A DNA stretch of 64,000 nucleotides from Archivesica marissinica (Eukaryota; Mollusca; Bivalvia; Venerida; Vesicomyidae), in contig CM026386.1 in the NCBI GenBank assembly GCA_014843695.1, positions 84,123,791-84,187,790 on the forward strand, read 5' to 3'. A program made the translations under genes and the position numbers. This document shows positions 46,706 to 57,375 of this stretch, one piece after another (the first letter of the stretch is position 1; every line of letters starts with the position of its first letter). The notes under the pieces are model-generated. The model was given only the letters and a program-made list of their open reading frames with translations, was not told the DNA's origin and made no database searches.

Positions 46706-47737
46706 AACGTGGGGGTTCTCTCCGTTTTGGTCCCGGCCCGTCGTGTGACAATACCAGATTGTTTTTGATAGTTTACATATTTGGATCTAACGTTTCCTTA
46801 TTGCTACATTAAAATTACAACAACGCGATGCTGTAAATGTATGCGAAAGTTTAGTAACATCAAGTCCAAACATTTGCCACTACTGTTTAAGTATTCAATA
46901 GTTTCTCTACAATATATATTAACTGAACACATAAACTCGCCATTGGTTTAAACAGTATTTATTCCAATAAATTTACATGTATAGCACAAAACATGTCACA
47001 AATTACATAAATTGTGAATGGTTTAGGATTGGAAAACAATTTTTCATAACTTATATTAATTCCTCTCGCCATTACTATTCGCCAAGCAATTTGTACCATT
47101 TAAAAATACTCCAACATGGGAAGGGATACATATAAGCGTTAAGCTTGTTTCTCGACCCATATCGATTCCAATGTATACAAATTGTGTTTATATATGTATG
47201 CATGTATTTGATCCGAATAAAAATATGCTTAAACTAAATGCTTTGTCAATTCTTTATGTTGACTTTGCCAAAGAAAGTGACTGTAAAATAGTAGTAAGTC
47301 AAGTTACTACCTTCATGCGGCCAAAATGTATCCCAAAATAATAGAAAAAGTACATACTACGGCAGTAAGGCAATTTCTCTTCAATATTTCTATAACACAT
47401 AAGGTTTCGTCATATTTTAATGTTCTGTAAAACAATATTTTAAATTAAAACCTTTGAGATTTGGTAACAATTTAGATTTTTATAATTTTATCTCCTGTAA
47501 AGTTTTCCAAAACTTAGTTACGATCGTATTGCATTCAATCCTGATTTGTCACTTCAGGCGATCTGTCATTGCTCATTGCGTTACTGGCCTGGTATTTAGT
47601 TATAGTTTCAATAATCGCTTTTTATCCTCAAGTTTGCAAACCGATATGCTTTGCTACGTTCTTTATTTCCTGTGACATTTACAGATAATATACTATATAC
47701 AGGGACCCGAGAAGGCGGTAATATTCCTTTAGTTAAT
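46706..47737. other. unique AT-rich stretch, nothing recognised
   Basis: Short frames only. No splice-supported gene, RNA or transposon end is recognised. Confidence 0.4.
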
Positions 47738-47955
47738 ACAAATGTAATTTAGCTCGATTGTGAAACAAGTTCTTACAACTTATATTAATCACTCTCGAGA
47801 CCTCATTCCTGATGGAATTCATCGCCACGAGGGAGAGAGAAGAGGCAACGTGGAATTTAAATGTCTTGCCTAAGGGCACAATCGTAACGGCTCCAGTGGG
47901 GCTCGAACTCCGGACCTTTCGCACCTGGAGCGAACGCGCTGACATGTGCTCGCAT
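47738..47955 (-). mobile_element. SINE-B copy, minus orientation
   Basis: The minus strand carries the tRNA-derived head with the B box (complement of GGGGCTCGAACTCCGG near 47900). Next come AATTTAAATGTCTTGCC, the CTCTCTCCCTCGTGGCG region and a GAGGTCTCGAGAGTG body, ending near AGCTCGATTGTG on the plus strand. The A box is degraded. The element matches 54846-55070 over its length. Confidence 0.88.
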
Positions 47956-48424
47956 TTATCAAGATAATACTGGTTTATCAAACAGTTAACACCCATTATT
48001 AAAACTCAGTGTATTTCAAAATGCAAAATTGAAAAATTGATTGTCCGTGAACAAACCACATTAGCTAGCAATTCTAAGTAGACATGCTAGTATTTAGTTT
48101 ATCATAAATTAACAACTGTTACCATTGAGAATGATTGGCTTCATGGCTAAGCAAATTATCCACAACAAAAGTATTTCAATTAACACGGATACTGTATATA
48201 TACACTCAGGGCATTTTAAAATGTAATTGATTACGAATGTACAATAATATTTGTGACTAGACTCAAATGTTCTATTCTATATTGCTTAAAACATAGTGGA
48301 AAACGAAGCAACATTCTGCGAATATCGTTCATTATTGCATACGTTACTATAAATAGTAACACATTTAATGGTAGAAAAGCAAAATATCTGGTCGACGGGG
48401 GCAATATATTTCAATGTTCGACTC
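47956..48424. other. unique stretch, nothing recognised
   Basis: AT-rich, with no recognised coding or repeat content. Confidence 0.4.
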
Positions 48425-48467
48425 TGCCGGGCCAATATCGGATATTATATTCGATATTGGCCCGGCA
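48425..48467. repeat. perfect 16-bp hairpin with GGGCCAATAT arms
   Basis: TGCCGGGCCAATATCG (48425-48440) and its exact complement (48452-48467) flank an 11-bp loop. The arm motif GGGCCAATAT is shared with the hairpin region at 48674-48752. Confidence 0.9.
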
Positions 48468-48534
48468 CGCGCCGAGAACGAATCACGAGCACGTGTCACA
48501 GGTAGCAACATCATAGTAACTACATTGTGTAAAC

Positions 48535-48723
48535 ATGGCCGCCGAAGCAACACTAAAGTCGTTGTCTGACAGAATGTTGTCTCTTAACGGTAAAATGGCT
48601 GAGCGAAATAAGCAAATAACAGCAGAAGAAACATACGGCTATATATGCAATAAAGAAGTTATTAAACGGCTGTGGTGGGCCATTTGTGGATATTGGCGCA
48701 CCCTCGGGCCAATATCTCCATAA
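48535..48723 (+). CDS. short open frame of unknown function, doubtful
   Basis: A 62-codon frame starts in a good initiation context (AACATGGCC). The first 45 codons read as a hydrophilic, helix-prone segment (MAAEATLKSLSDRMLSLNGK, then KMAERNKQITAEE). The last part is just translation of the left arm of a perfect palindrome. It could be the first exon of a gene or a relic within a foldback element. No homologue is recognised. Confidence 0.25.
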   Translation: MAAEATLKSLSDRMLSLNGKMAERNKQITAEETYGYICNKEVIKRLWWAICGYWRTLGPISP

Positions 48724-48752
48724 GGTGCGCCAATATCCACAAATGGCCCACC
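48674..48752. repeat. perfect 29-bp inverted repeat (foldback)
   Basis: GGTGGGCCATTTGTGGATAT plus TGGCGCACC at 48674-48702 is exactly complementary to 48724-48752 around a 21-bp loop that itself contains CGGGCCAATATC. Imperfect pairing continues outward (TTATTAAAC on the left, GTTTAATAG on the right), so the arms reach about 48656-48770. The structure is strong enough to extrude as a cruciform or fold in RNA. Confidence 0.95.
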
Positions 48753-48770
48753 TCCGTGGTTTAATAGCCT

Positions 48771-50167
48771 CTAAATATAGCTGTTGTGTACATCTAATCG
48801 TGCGTACATGTATATGTGTTCGAAAACTCTAATGTTGCGCAGAAACCATTATTCTTTATGCCGTAAAACATACACACATAGTCATAAAAAGGTACTAACG
48901 ATAATATAAACGCAATTTCATCATTTATGTTATATATATTATGATGTCTAGTGAAATTTGTCAGTGAAATAAATAAAAGACATTTGCTTACTTCAGTGTA
49001 ATATAGAATGCATTATTGTCACTTAGCCAATAGTAATCGTAATTGTATGCACTCACAGACATTTCTAGGAATTTCTCTCTCTCTCTCTCCCTCTCTCTCT
49101 AAAGATATTTGTTTTACAATGTGCATCAATTATCGATATATAATGGCTTAACACACGAATCAAACTAACAGCAAAATACGATATGAATATATATTGAACA
49201 TTTATGGGATCCAAAATCTGGACATGCCGGTGTTATGGTAAATATCACCCATTGAGACAGTTATGTGAACTATGTCATCATGTAGTTGTTTACGGTATAA
49301 TAAAATAGATATTGTCAAATGCTGATTTGGGATATAGTGGATTATCTGCCCTTAGTAAAATTGTCTCTTGCTGCTTTCGCATTTGGGAGATAATGTTCCA
49401 TCGGGGAGGTAATCCACGATGTTCCCCTCAACCAAGGGAAATATTCATATATTATTTCACTGGTAAAATTCTATATTTCACAAGAAAACATAAAATTGAA
49501 TGTGTTATTCCACAGGTTGAAAGCAGTGGAATAACACATTGTATATAGAGAGTTGGTTTGTTGACAGGGTATTTGAGAATATAGTGCCGGGCAGGGGCTA
49601 TATATCACACATTGTCGTGTCTACAAATCAAATGACATTTTTATTTTATCATTTTTACCCCGTCGACTTCTTCAATTGAGTAATTCCACGAATGTGTGAA
49701 TTTTACACTACACCGATAAGTCAAGATTTGATATACAATAAATATTCCGTATATTTTCATATCATATATCGCTGCTAGTTTTACAATGTGTGTTAAAGCG
49801 ACACTACATCGGTGAAAACGCAAATTTCTACAGAATATATTTTTCTATTATAATGTATAATTGTTTTCCGAATATTTACCCCAAAAGCTGAATATTTCAA
49901 TTAAATAAGCACCAGTCGTATACGACGTTTGTTGACATAACAAAACATGTAAATAGGGTCAACATCCATGCGTAATGCAATTAATGTGTGTATCCTGAAT
50001 AACACGATTTATGGTACAGATTTACCGTTATATCTCACTCTTTGTGCATGTGCATATTTATTTTTTTAGACTAATACGATTTAAAATATCTCTAAACGGC
50101 AGTAGCACGCGCTTGGTATAGACTCCAATAATAAATACACATCAATTCAGGAGAGTAGCTGACCGTT
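48771..50167. other. unique AT-rich stretch with a CT microsatellite and a further hairpin
   Basis: (CT)n lies at about 49074-49101. A perfect 15-bp hairpin, AATGTGTTATTCCAC (49499-49513) with its complement at 49526-49540, is the third strong hairpin within 1.1 kb. No gene is recognised. Confidence 0.55.
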
Positions 50168-50319
50168 TAGATAGATAGATAGATATCTTTTATTCCACCA
50201 TATGATGAGATACATTTACATAATAAACACAGACAATTGATAACAAAATGAACAGATGAAATGGAACATAGAACTTTTACACATATATGCACTATAATAT
50301 ATTATGTGTGTATATTTCT

Positions 50320-50505
50320 ACATCTACACACATAACACACACATACACACAGATACACAATACATACATACCTACCTACATGCATATACACATATACATA
50401 TATACATATATTTATATACATATACATGTATACATATATACATATACACACATATACATACATACACCCATGCATATACATGCATATACACAGACATACA
50501 GACTA
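50320..50505. repeat. TACA/CA-rich complex microsatellite
   Basis: Alternating ACACATAC, ACATAC and ATATACAT units continue for about 185 bp inside the LINE 3' UTR. Frames on both strands here are artefacts. Confidence 0.9.
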
Positions 50506-50826
50506 CTGGATATGTCATTAACATTAATATATGAACTATATTAACCATTTTATTAGCTATGTATACATATCTTTGTAGATCTGAGATATTGTATTCATTA
50601 CATTCAGTATATTCATTATATTCATGAATACTTTCGTGAAGTATGTGTACGTTACTTAGGAAAAGGTTCGTCTTTTCAACTACAGAAAAGTCGTTGTTAT
50701 TTCTAAGACCGACTCGAATTAATTCCAAAGCATGTCCAAAGTAGCAACCCTAAACGAAAACGAAAGCTTTAGGGAATCAGAATTGGACAATTTTAACTGT
50801 TTTCAAACCCAGTTTGTAAGGGTATA

Positions 50827-53800
50827 TTACAATAATAAATAGTTTAAGCATTTTGCTAAATGATGCATATATCTTAACATTAATTTGAAACATTGCACTC
50901 TCTGTGACTCACTCATAATTAAAGTTGAAAATCCGGATAACATTTCAATAATTTGATCTCTATAATACATATTAGTGAGACTAGTATAGGTATCATGTCC
51001 CAGAGAGTTATGCAAACTATTCCACATATTTTGTCTGGTAGCGTCGTTTACTCGACAAAACAATACCAGATGGATTGCTATGGAGTCCGTTACGAGTTTA
51101 CAGTTTGGACATATCATTGCATATGGTCTGCTAAACAGTTTACTAGCCATCAAAATAACTGTCCTACAATATGGTAAATAATTACGATATAGTTGGCTAA
51201 AACGCCATAGACTACATGGGATCAGCTCACCGTGTATACTTAAAAAGCTTTGTAATGTATCATCACTAATTAAATTTGTCCTGTATTGAAGGTTTGCATA
51301 ATTGTATACATACTTGTTGACTATAGTTTTCCAGGTAACAACACTTGGAAATATAGCAGTGTTTATAAAATTGTAAAAATAACTTCCTAGACCATATTTC
51401 CCCAAAATACGATATAGGTCTGGTATATATCCCAATGTTTTACTAGGTTTAATTTTGAATTGCATAAGTCGAGTGGAAAATAAGACCTTAGCACTCTTTT
51501 TAACATCCATATTACATAATTGACCGAAAAATAAGAGCTTCCGCTTATCGATCTCTTGTTCAAGCGAGAGAGCACCAATACAACCTAACGCAATATCCGT
51601 CCGTGTACATCGTGGCATTGATTGCATGAATTTAATACATTGGCGATGCACTCTTTCAAGGGACTGTAATTGAGCTTCAGACATGTTACACCATAGTTCA
51701 CACCCGAACAATGCCTTTGATAGAACAATTGATTGATATAGGTGTTTTATTGATAGCGGGTGTAAACCATTTCTGTGCACACCGAAGTCGGCCATGCTAA
51801 AGAATGTTTTGCGTATATTTGAACAGGCTTGCTTAATATTATCATCAAGATTGAAGTATTTATTACAATTTACCCCTAAATGAACATAAGATTCAGATTC
51901 CTCCACTGATGTACTACCTAACTTCCAATTTCTAGAACTATTTTGAAAATCACCTTCTGTCTCGTTGAATACAATTACGCTACATTTTCCAGCATTATAC
52001 ATGTACCCGTTCTTTTGTAGAATTTGTATAGCATATATCAATTAATTTTTCTAGACCAGATTTGGAGCAAGATAGTAGCACCATGTCGTCAGCATGAGTT
52101 GGACATCCGTAACAAGTATCATGTATATTCAAACAGTATTTCGACGAAGCAATTTCGTTCATCAGATCATTGACGAAAATTAAATAAAGCCATGGGCTGA
52201 TACATTGACCTTGTCGTGTTCCTTGCTCAACATTGAACCATTCGGATGTAATTCCTTGAGTCCTAACACAACTCTGTACATTGTTGAGCATGTTTGATAT
52301 TATTTTATACATTTGATAATTTACTATTTTGTGAAGTTTAAGCATAAGCAGAGCATGGGTAACTCTGTCAAATGCTTGACGGACGTCCACAAAACATGAA
52401 TATAATTTGGAGTTATTTTCTTTTGCAAAATGAATGCTTTCACGCAATACAAATGATGTCATAGAACAACTAATCTTTTTCTGGAATCCACCTTGTAAGG
52501 CATTTACTTGAAAACTGTTGTTACTTTCAATAGCATTCAATATGACCTTTTCGTATAACTTTAAAATATTTGAACATAAAGATATTGCCCGATAACTGTT
52601 TGGATCATTCTTTCACTTTTTACCGCCTTTATAAAGTGTTGATATGACACCTTTTTTTAGATTAATCGGTATATAGCAAAATTCGGACATTTTCTGGAAA
52701 AGTTTGGTGATTACACTTATAAGTAAATCTCCCCCATGTTTAACATGTTCATAATTAACGCGATCATATCCGCACGCTTTTCCATTTTTACAATGGCGTA
52801 GCTGTTTTCGAACGATTGATTCATCGATATGGACAATATTAAAATTATGTATACACGAATCCGAATTAATAGTTTGTAAGTCAACCGAGCGATCTATCAA
52901 ATAGTCGTCATCAAATTCGACGTTACACATTGGCGTGTAAAGATCTGCAAAATAATCACGCCAACAACGGTTTATATCATCGGGATTGTTGTACGTTTTC
53001 CCGCCAAAATTCATTTCGAAAACTGCGGATTTATTACGCTGTTTTCTCCCTTTATTAACTAAGCGCCACAATTCATTACTGTCTATTTCGGCGGCTGTAT
53101 CGATTTCTTTTTCTAGCCCCTCAATGAATTGTTGTACTATATTTCGATGACAGTTTCTAAATAATGCTTTACATCGTTTGTATTCCGTATAACTTAATGA
53201 TTCTGAATTTCTTGGACGATTTTCAGATAACCACTTAATTTTTTAGTTTGCATATTTTTATGAAGATGAGTCAGTTCGTTGTTCCAATATGGTTTGATGT
53301 ACGGTTTAAATTTAGATTTCGGAATGCATTGATCCGACGCCGACTGTATAGCATTTACAATTATATAGTAGAGTTCATCGATATCGCTTGTCAAGGAAAT
53401 ATCCATATATAGCCCCACTTTTAACCCATCGTCATTATTTAATTGTAGAGCGAATTTTTCAACGCAATAAGGTTTAACATTTTTCCAATTTATTATGCTA
53501 TTAGTACTTAAACCTTGTATGCTTTCACTCAGTGGCATTGTCAACGTACAAAGAATCGGGCGATGATTTGAGACATTTAGACAATTATCGTCTAGAATCG
53601 AACACGATTGAATATAGTTTACATCATTTTCAAATATTAAAATGTGATCCACGAGAGTTTCTCGAGTACTGTTATACGGTACATTACTGTAAAGCGCACC
53701 GGTGCATAAATCTAAGCCGTCTAAAGCGATCAACTGATTTATGATCATTAGATCAACAAGTAGATTACCACGAGTGTCAAACCGAAAACTGCGCTCGTGT

Positions 53801-53844
53801 CTGGTTGGGAGTTCGATGTTATAATCGCCCATCACTATCACCAT
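50827..53844 (-). pseudogene. LINE ORF2: endonuclease (C-terminal half), reverse transcriptase, zinc finger; three lesions
   Basis: The minus strand reads the APE catalytic GDYN near 53825 and SNHRPI near 53560. RT follows: NGKACGYDRVNYEH near 52760; SYRAISLCSNILKLYEK near 52570; DVRQAFDRV (motif A, catalytic D) near 52390; QGTRQGQCISPWLYLIFVND (motif B) near 52190; HADDMVLL (motif C) near 52090; and a CPNC...HLVLFC finger near 51100. Lesions are a frame change near 53220, an in-frame TGA at about 52612 and a frame change near 52040. The catalytic residues themselves are intact, so the copy died recently or the breaks include sequencing errors. Confidence 0.85.
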
Positions 53845-53860
53845 ACCATGTTTTTTATAT

Positions 53861-54332
53861 TGACATATTATATAATAATAAAATAAATCCTACTTTTACT
53901 TTTGAGAGTTTGTATACCACAACACACCATTTATGTATAGATAGTTAGTGTTCGAATTATTTCTGAAACATTTATAGTAGCAATGCTATGAATACGTAAA
54001 AAGGCATTTTTGGGGCTTTTTACGATGTAATGTCGCTTTAAGCAATTCAACATATATAAATGGTGTAAAATACCTCCATAATGTCAGCGTATTGCACAGT
54101 TGCATTGTACATCATTACATTTAGGAAGTGTGATGCCAAAAGGTTATATCGATGTTCAATTGGCATAACGATGTTCAATTGGCAAACAAGTAACACCTAA
54201 AATTATGGAGCAGCTATATTGGGCGAGGAAATTCACAACAAATGTTGAATTGGAAGAGCTTGATCATTTAAGGATTTCGTGGCAGACGAGTTTCAAAGAT
54301 AGATAGCAGGTGAAATCGTAAACCTACCTATC
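53861..54332. other. unique stretch, nothing recognised
   Basis: No gene. A short near-duplicate, CGATGTTCAATTGGCA/CGATGTTCAATTGGCAAAC, occurs near 54150-54190. Confidence 0.4.
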
Positions 54333-54388
54333 CAGAAACGTGGCGGTAAGTCCCCGGAGACAGAAACGTGGCGGTAAGTCCCCGGAGA
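54333..54388. repeat. 28-bp direct duplication
   Basis: CAGAAACGTGGCGGTAAGTC plus CCCGGAGA is present twice, head to tail, without differences. Confidence 0.95.
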
Positions 54389-54682
54389 CTGATTCTAGTT
54401 CAGCCATTGATCAGAGTGGTTGGCTTATTTAAAATTTATTTGGACTTAATTATTGCAAGAAAGATCTGCACTCATCTCATACCAGTAGCAACATAGTTGC
54501 AAGATATCAAGCTTAGAAATGAGGCCAATATAGTGCATGTTGAGTTTAATTCAGATATATTAAGAAACGTGGACATGGCTGCTGGAATTTCACATTCCTC
54601 GGAGTTTCGAGAAATTGTCACACAGATGATTTCTAATAAGATGACAATGATATAATATCATGCCCATGCATTTCTGCTACAT
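54389..54682. other. unique spacer, nothing recognised
   Basis: No coding or repeat content is recognised. Confidence 0.4.
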
Positions 54683-54845
54683 GTGGAAGTCGTGATAGTA
54701 AGATGTAAGAACGTGTGGAAGTCGTGATAGTAAGATGTAAGAACTTGTGGAAGTCGTGATAGTAAGATGTAAGAACTTGTGGAAGTCGTGATAGTAAGAT
54801 GTAAGAACTTGTGGAAGTCGTGATAGTAAGATGTAAGAACTTGTG
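54683..54845. repeat. 32-bp tandem repeat, 5 copies, built from the SINE-B 5' end
   Basis: GTGGAAGTCGTGATAGTAAG plus ATGTAAGAACTT repeats at 54683, 54715, 54747, 54779 and 54811. The sixth start, GTGGAAGTCGTGATAG at 54843, continues directly into the SINE-B head (CGCAGTGG). Each unit therefore carries about 16 bp found at the SINE start. Confidence 0.95.
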
Positions 54846-55070
54846 GAAGTCGTGATAGCGCAGTGGATGCGCGGTCGCTTCAGGTGAGAAAGATCCGGAG
54901 TTCGAGCCCCGCTTGAGCCGTTACGATTGTGCCCTTAGGCAAGACATTTAAATTCCACATTGCCTCTTCTCTCTCCATCATGGCGATGGATTCCATCAGG
55001 AATGAGGTCTCGAGAGTGAGTAATATAAGTTGAAAGAACTTGCTTCGCAATCGACCTAAAATAAATGTGC
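54846..55070 (+). mobile_element. full-length tRNA-derived SINE-B
   Basis: The A box TAGCGCAGTGGA (54856-54867) and B box GAGTTCGAGCC (54898-54908) are spaced as in a tRNA promoter. A tRNA-unrelated body follows (AAGACATTTAAATTCCAC, TTCTCTCTCCATCATGGC, GAGGTCTCGAGAGTG). The 3' end is CTTGCTTCGCAATCGACC, then AAAATAAATG. Copies or pieces lie at 11600, 36715, 42440, 47738 and 57055-57375. This one is complete and defines the family. Confidence 0.93.
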
Positions 55071-55130
55071 ATAAACTACTGTTACATATCCAATAAGACA
55101 ATACAGTATTGTAGAACTTTATGAAACTTA

Positions 55131-55315
55131 CTGAGAAGTGCATCATGCATTGTGACACAGAAACTGTGTACGTTTCCAGACGTACACTTAGACCATAACC
55201 CCGCATAACGTTCAACTCCGTAGTCACTGCTATAAGCCCAGTACTGAATGGCAATTCCAATAATGTTCAGAAGAAGCATGGACGGGCATAAGCCTAACGT
55301 TACAAGGGGCAGCAT
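55131..55315 (-). CDS. claudin/PMP22-like tetraspan protein, first coding exon (partial gene)
   Basis: The minus strand starts at ATG 55313-55315 and encodes a hydrophobic first membrane segment (about residues 2-24). It then carries the family signature, W (in QYWAYSS) followed by GLWSKC...C (YAGLWSKCTSG, then FCVTM) in the first extracellular loop. W-GLW-C-C marks the PMP22/claudin/EMP superfamily, whose members are four-pass proteins of cell junctions and membranes. Coding ends at CTTCTCA|GTAAGTTT, a good splice donor at 55130, so later exons should lie at lower coordinates. None is recognised down to 53.9 kb, so the gene is either long-introned or broken. Confidence 0.6.
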
Positions 55316-55457
55316 CGTAGATTTATATACCTAATGTCACTAACATCAAAACAGAATTAAACTAAAAATGAAATATTATGCAAAACTGATTACGGTTTTT
55401 TATATTACGGTCTTTATTTTATATTGAAATCAATTCATGATTCTATAGCAAAGGTGA

Positions 55458-55802
55458 CTAGACTGTGAGATATTCAATGAGATATTCTACATCCTTATGG
55501 TCACACAATTGGCGGAATATCCTTAGCTCAACAAGTACGAAGTAGTGAAGGTGATGCCACCAACGAAATTGCTTAGCTACGCACAACCTGTTCAAAACAC
55601 GGTTATTCATCCCACGACCACAAGTAAGCCCTCCAGAAAGGTTCATGGTTGACATCATACCTTGTTCTATAGGCAAGACCCCTGCCCAGATGTATACGTA
55701 TACCATGTTAAGCTGCACTGGAACGACATGATTCTTCCGGTAGCAATCGTCAGCAATTGTGTGTAAATGCTTGGAAAAACCACATAAGTTAACACAATAC
55801 AG
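55458..55802 (-). CDS. possible C-terminal exon of a claudin/PMP22-like gene
   Basis: The minus strand from a candidate acceptor (AATAG, AG at plus positions 55803-55804) reads an ADDCYRKNHVVPVQLNMVYV tract, then YIWAGVLPIEQGMM, and ends at a stop at 55458. The short polar loop followed by a W-A-G-V-L hydrophobic segment looks like the last extracellular loop and fourth membrane segment of a tetraspan protein. It lies upstream (5' on the minus strand) of the first-exon candidate, so the two cannot belong to one gene in this order. The region upstream in another frame (IIVNSCIVLTYVVFPS) is also hydrophobic, so a frameshifted copy is possible. Confidence 0.35.
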   Translation of the reverse strand: MYCVNLCGFSKHLHTIADDCYRKNHVVPVQLNMVYVYIWAGVLPIEQGMMSTMNLSGGLTCGRGMNNRVLNRLCVAKQFRWWHHLHYFVLVELRIFRQLCDHKDVEYLIEYLTV

Positions 55803-56084
55803 CTATTGACTATGATTGTCGGCGTGATGAGATGAGAAATTGGCGTATCATGCCTAGTGTATGAGTTAGCACCTCGTCCGTCCCCTCTCACTGTTTCGTG
55901 CTGTATTCATGAGCAATTTCGTAAAGTATTTTAATCTTGCAAACATAAAATAAATTAAATAAACTATACATACGCCAATAAATATTAAGAGAGTGTATAA
56001 TAGAGATACACTTCCCAAATATGTTCACTCTGAACATAACAAAATGGGCACATTCGATTAAATATTGCACAACGCCCTACCTGT
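55803..56084. other. unique spacer, possible intron
   Basis: A hydrophobic minus-strand reading segment (about 55760-55850) may belong to the tetraspan-like exon next to it. Nothing else is seen. Confidence 0.3.
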
Positions 56085-56238
56085 AGGTCATAAATAGACT
56101 ATATTCAGGTCATAAATAGACTATATTCAGGTCATAAATAGACTATATTCAGGTCATAAATAGACTATATTCAGGTCATAAATAGACTATATTCAGGTCA
56201 TAAATAGACTATATTCAGGTCATAAATAGACTATATTC
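56085..56238. repeat. 22-bp tandem array, 7 identical copies
   Basis: AGGTCATAAATAGACTATAT plus TC repeats exactly at 56085, 56107, 56129, 56151, 56173, 56195 and 56217 with no substitutions, so this array is very young. Confidence 0.98.
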
Positions 56239-57054
56239 ACAATGGATGTAGGTACTTTTACTTTCAGTCTGGATGACATATTTTCACAGTTATAACTCAA
56301 TCGTTTTCAGTAATATACCACGGAGGTATGATTGCACTTTGTTTTCTGATATGAATATTTGCAAAGCACTAATAGTTACATTTACATATATAAACATTTA
56401 AGCTGGAATCTCCTTTTACGAACTGAAATAGTGTATTTCTAAACATATTCGACTGCAACTCCTAAATTGAAAGAGAGGCCAGACACTTGGACCTATGCCA
56501 CACTATATAACCACCAGATGAGTTTAGCTTATCGTAAGCCTATTGTGAACATAATGGGAATTTTCGCAGAAACGGGCAAATATGATACATAGTCGAGAGT
56601 TGGTACCGGTTGACGTACGCTGAGACTATAGCATTTAATCTTTAACTCAATTAACATTTCCCTCTGCTTTTGTAGGCCTCAACAACTTTCGTGAGTCCCC
56701 TAAAAGGCTCTCTGTCTTTGCTTCCGTTTACCCGTTGAACTATTGAGTATTTCGCGAAGACCTCCTTTTGAAGAGTTCTGCACAAAAACGAAAATGGTTC
56801 AGCATAACAGACCTACAATAATTTGAATAGAACAAACCCACACCTATTTTAAAACGAGTCTTATTGTGTACGCGCATGAGTACTTGGGTACCTGAAACAT
56901 GTGTGTTAATTTTAACAAAAACATTTTTTTAATAGTGCCGTGCATCGGACAGTTTTCCAAACCTCTTAGCAGAGCACCGGCTCATTCCTTGATGAAGAAC
57001 AACGTTGTATAGGACAAGATGGATTTATTGAATAGTTAGTCATTTCCAAGAAGT
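56239..57054. other. unique stretch, nothing recognised
   Basis: No gene, RNA or transposon signal is recognised. Confidence 0.4.
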
Positions 57055-57135
57055 CGCGATATAGCGCAGTGGTAGACATGTTGCTTCGAATAAGACAACG
57101 CATCTAAATTCACATTGTCTCTCTTTCTTGTGTTA
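57055..57135 (+). mobile_element. SINE-B fragment, plus orientation, B box deleted
   Basis: The head AGTCGCGATATAGCGCAGTG (A box kept) passes directly to AAGACAACGCATCTAAATTC, which matches the SINE body beyond the B box. An internal deletion of about 45 bp removes the B box. Confidence 0.75.
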
Positions 57136-57164
57136 TATCTGGATTGAGGTTAGCTTATACAAAT

Positions 57165-57375
57165 TTATTTTAGCTCGATTGCGGTACATGTTCCTATAAC
57201 TATTAATCACTATCGAGACCTCATTCCTAATGGAATCCATCGCCACGAGGGAGAGAGGAGAGGCAACGTGTAAATGCCTTGTGTAAGGGCACACTCATAT
57301 AGTAGCGCCTACAGCTGTGCGCGAACTATGAGCCTTTCCCACCTGAAGCGAACACACTACGACTGTCACTCTAGT
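57165..57375 (-). mobile_element. SINE-B copy, minus orientation
   Basis: TTTAGCTCGATTGCGGTACA, ATCGAGACCTCATTCCTAAT, CGCCACGAGGGAGAGAGGAG and a degraded tRNA head ending in CACCTGAAGCGAACACAC match SINE-B in reverse. It faces the fragment at 57055-57135 tail to tail, 30 bp away. Confidence 0.85.

Larger units (their letters stand above)
50168..53860 (-). mobile_element. non-LTR retrotransposon (LINE), minus strand, 5'-truncated
   Basis: The 3' end on the minus strand is GGAATAAAAGATATC followed by (TATC)n at 50168-50195, a simple-repeat tail. The 3' UTR includes a TACA/CA-rich microsatellite at about 50320-50505. The coding part runs from the middle of the endonuclease (53844) through RT to the C-terminal finger (50827). 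The 5' cut is at about 53860, inside the endonuclease domain. It is the longest surviving LINE here, and its clade is not assigned. Confidence 0.85.
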
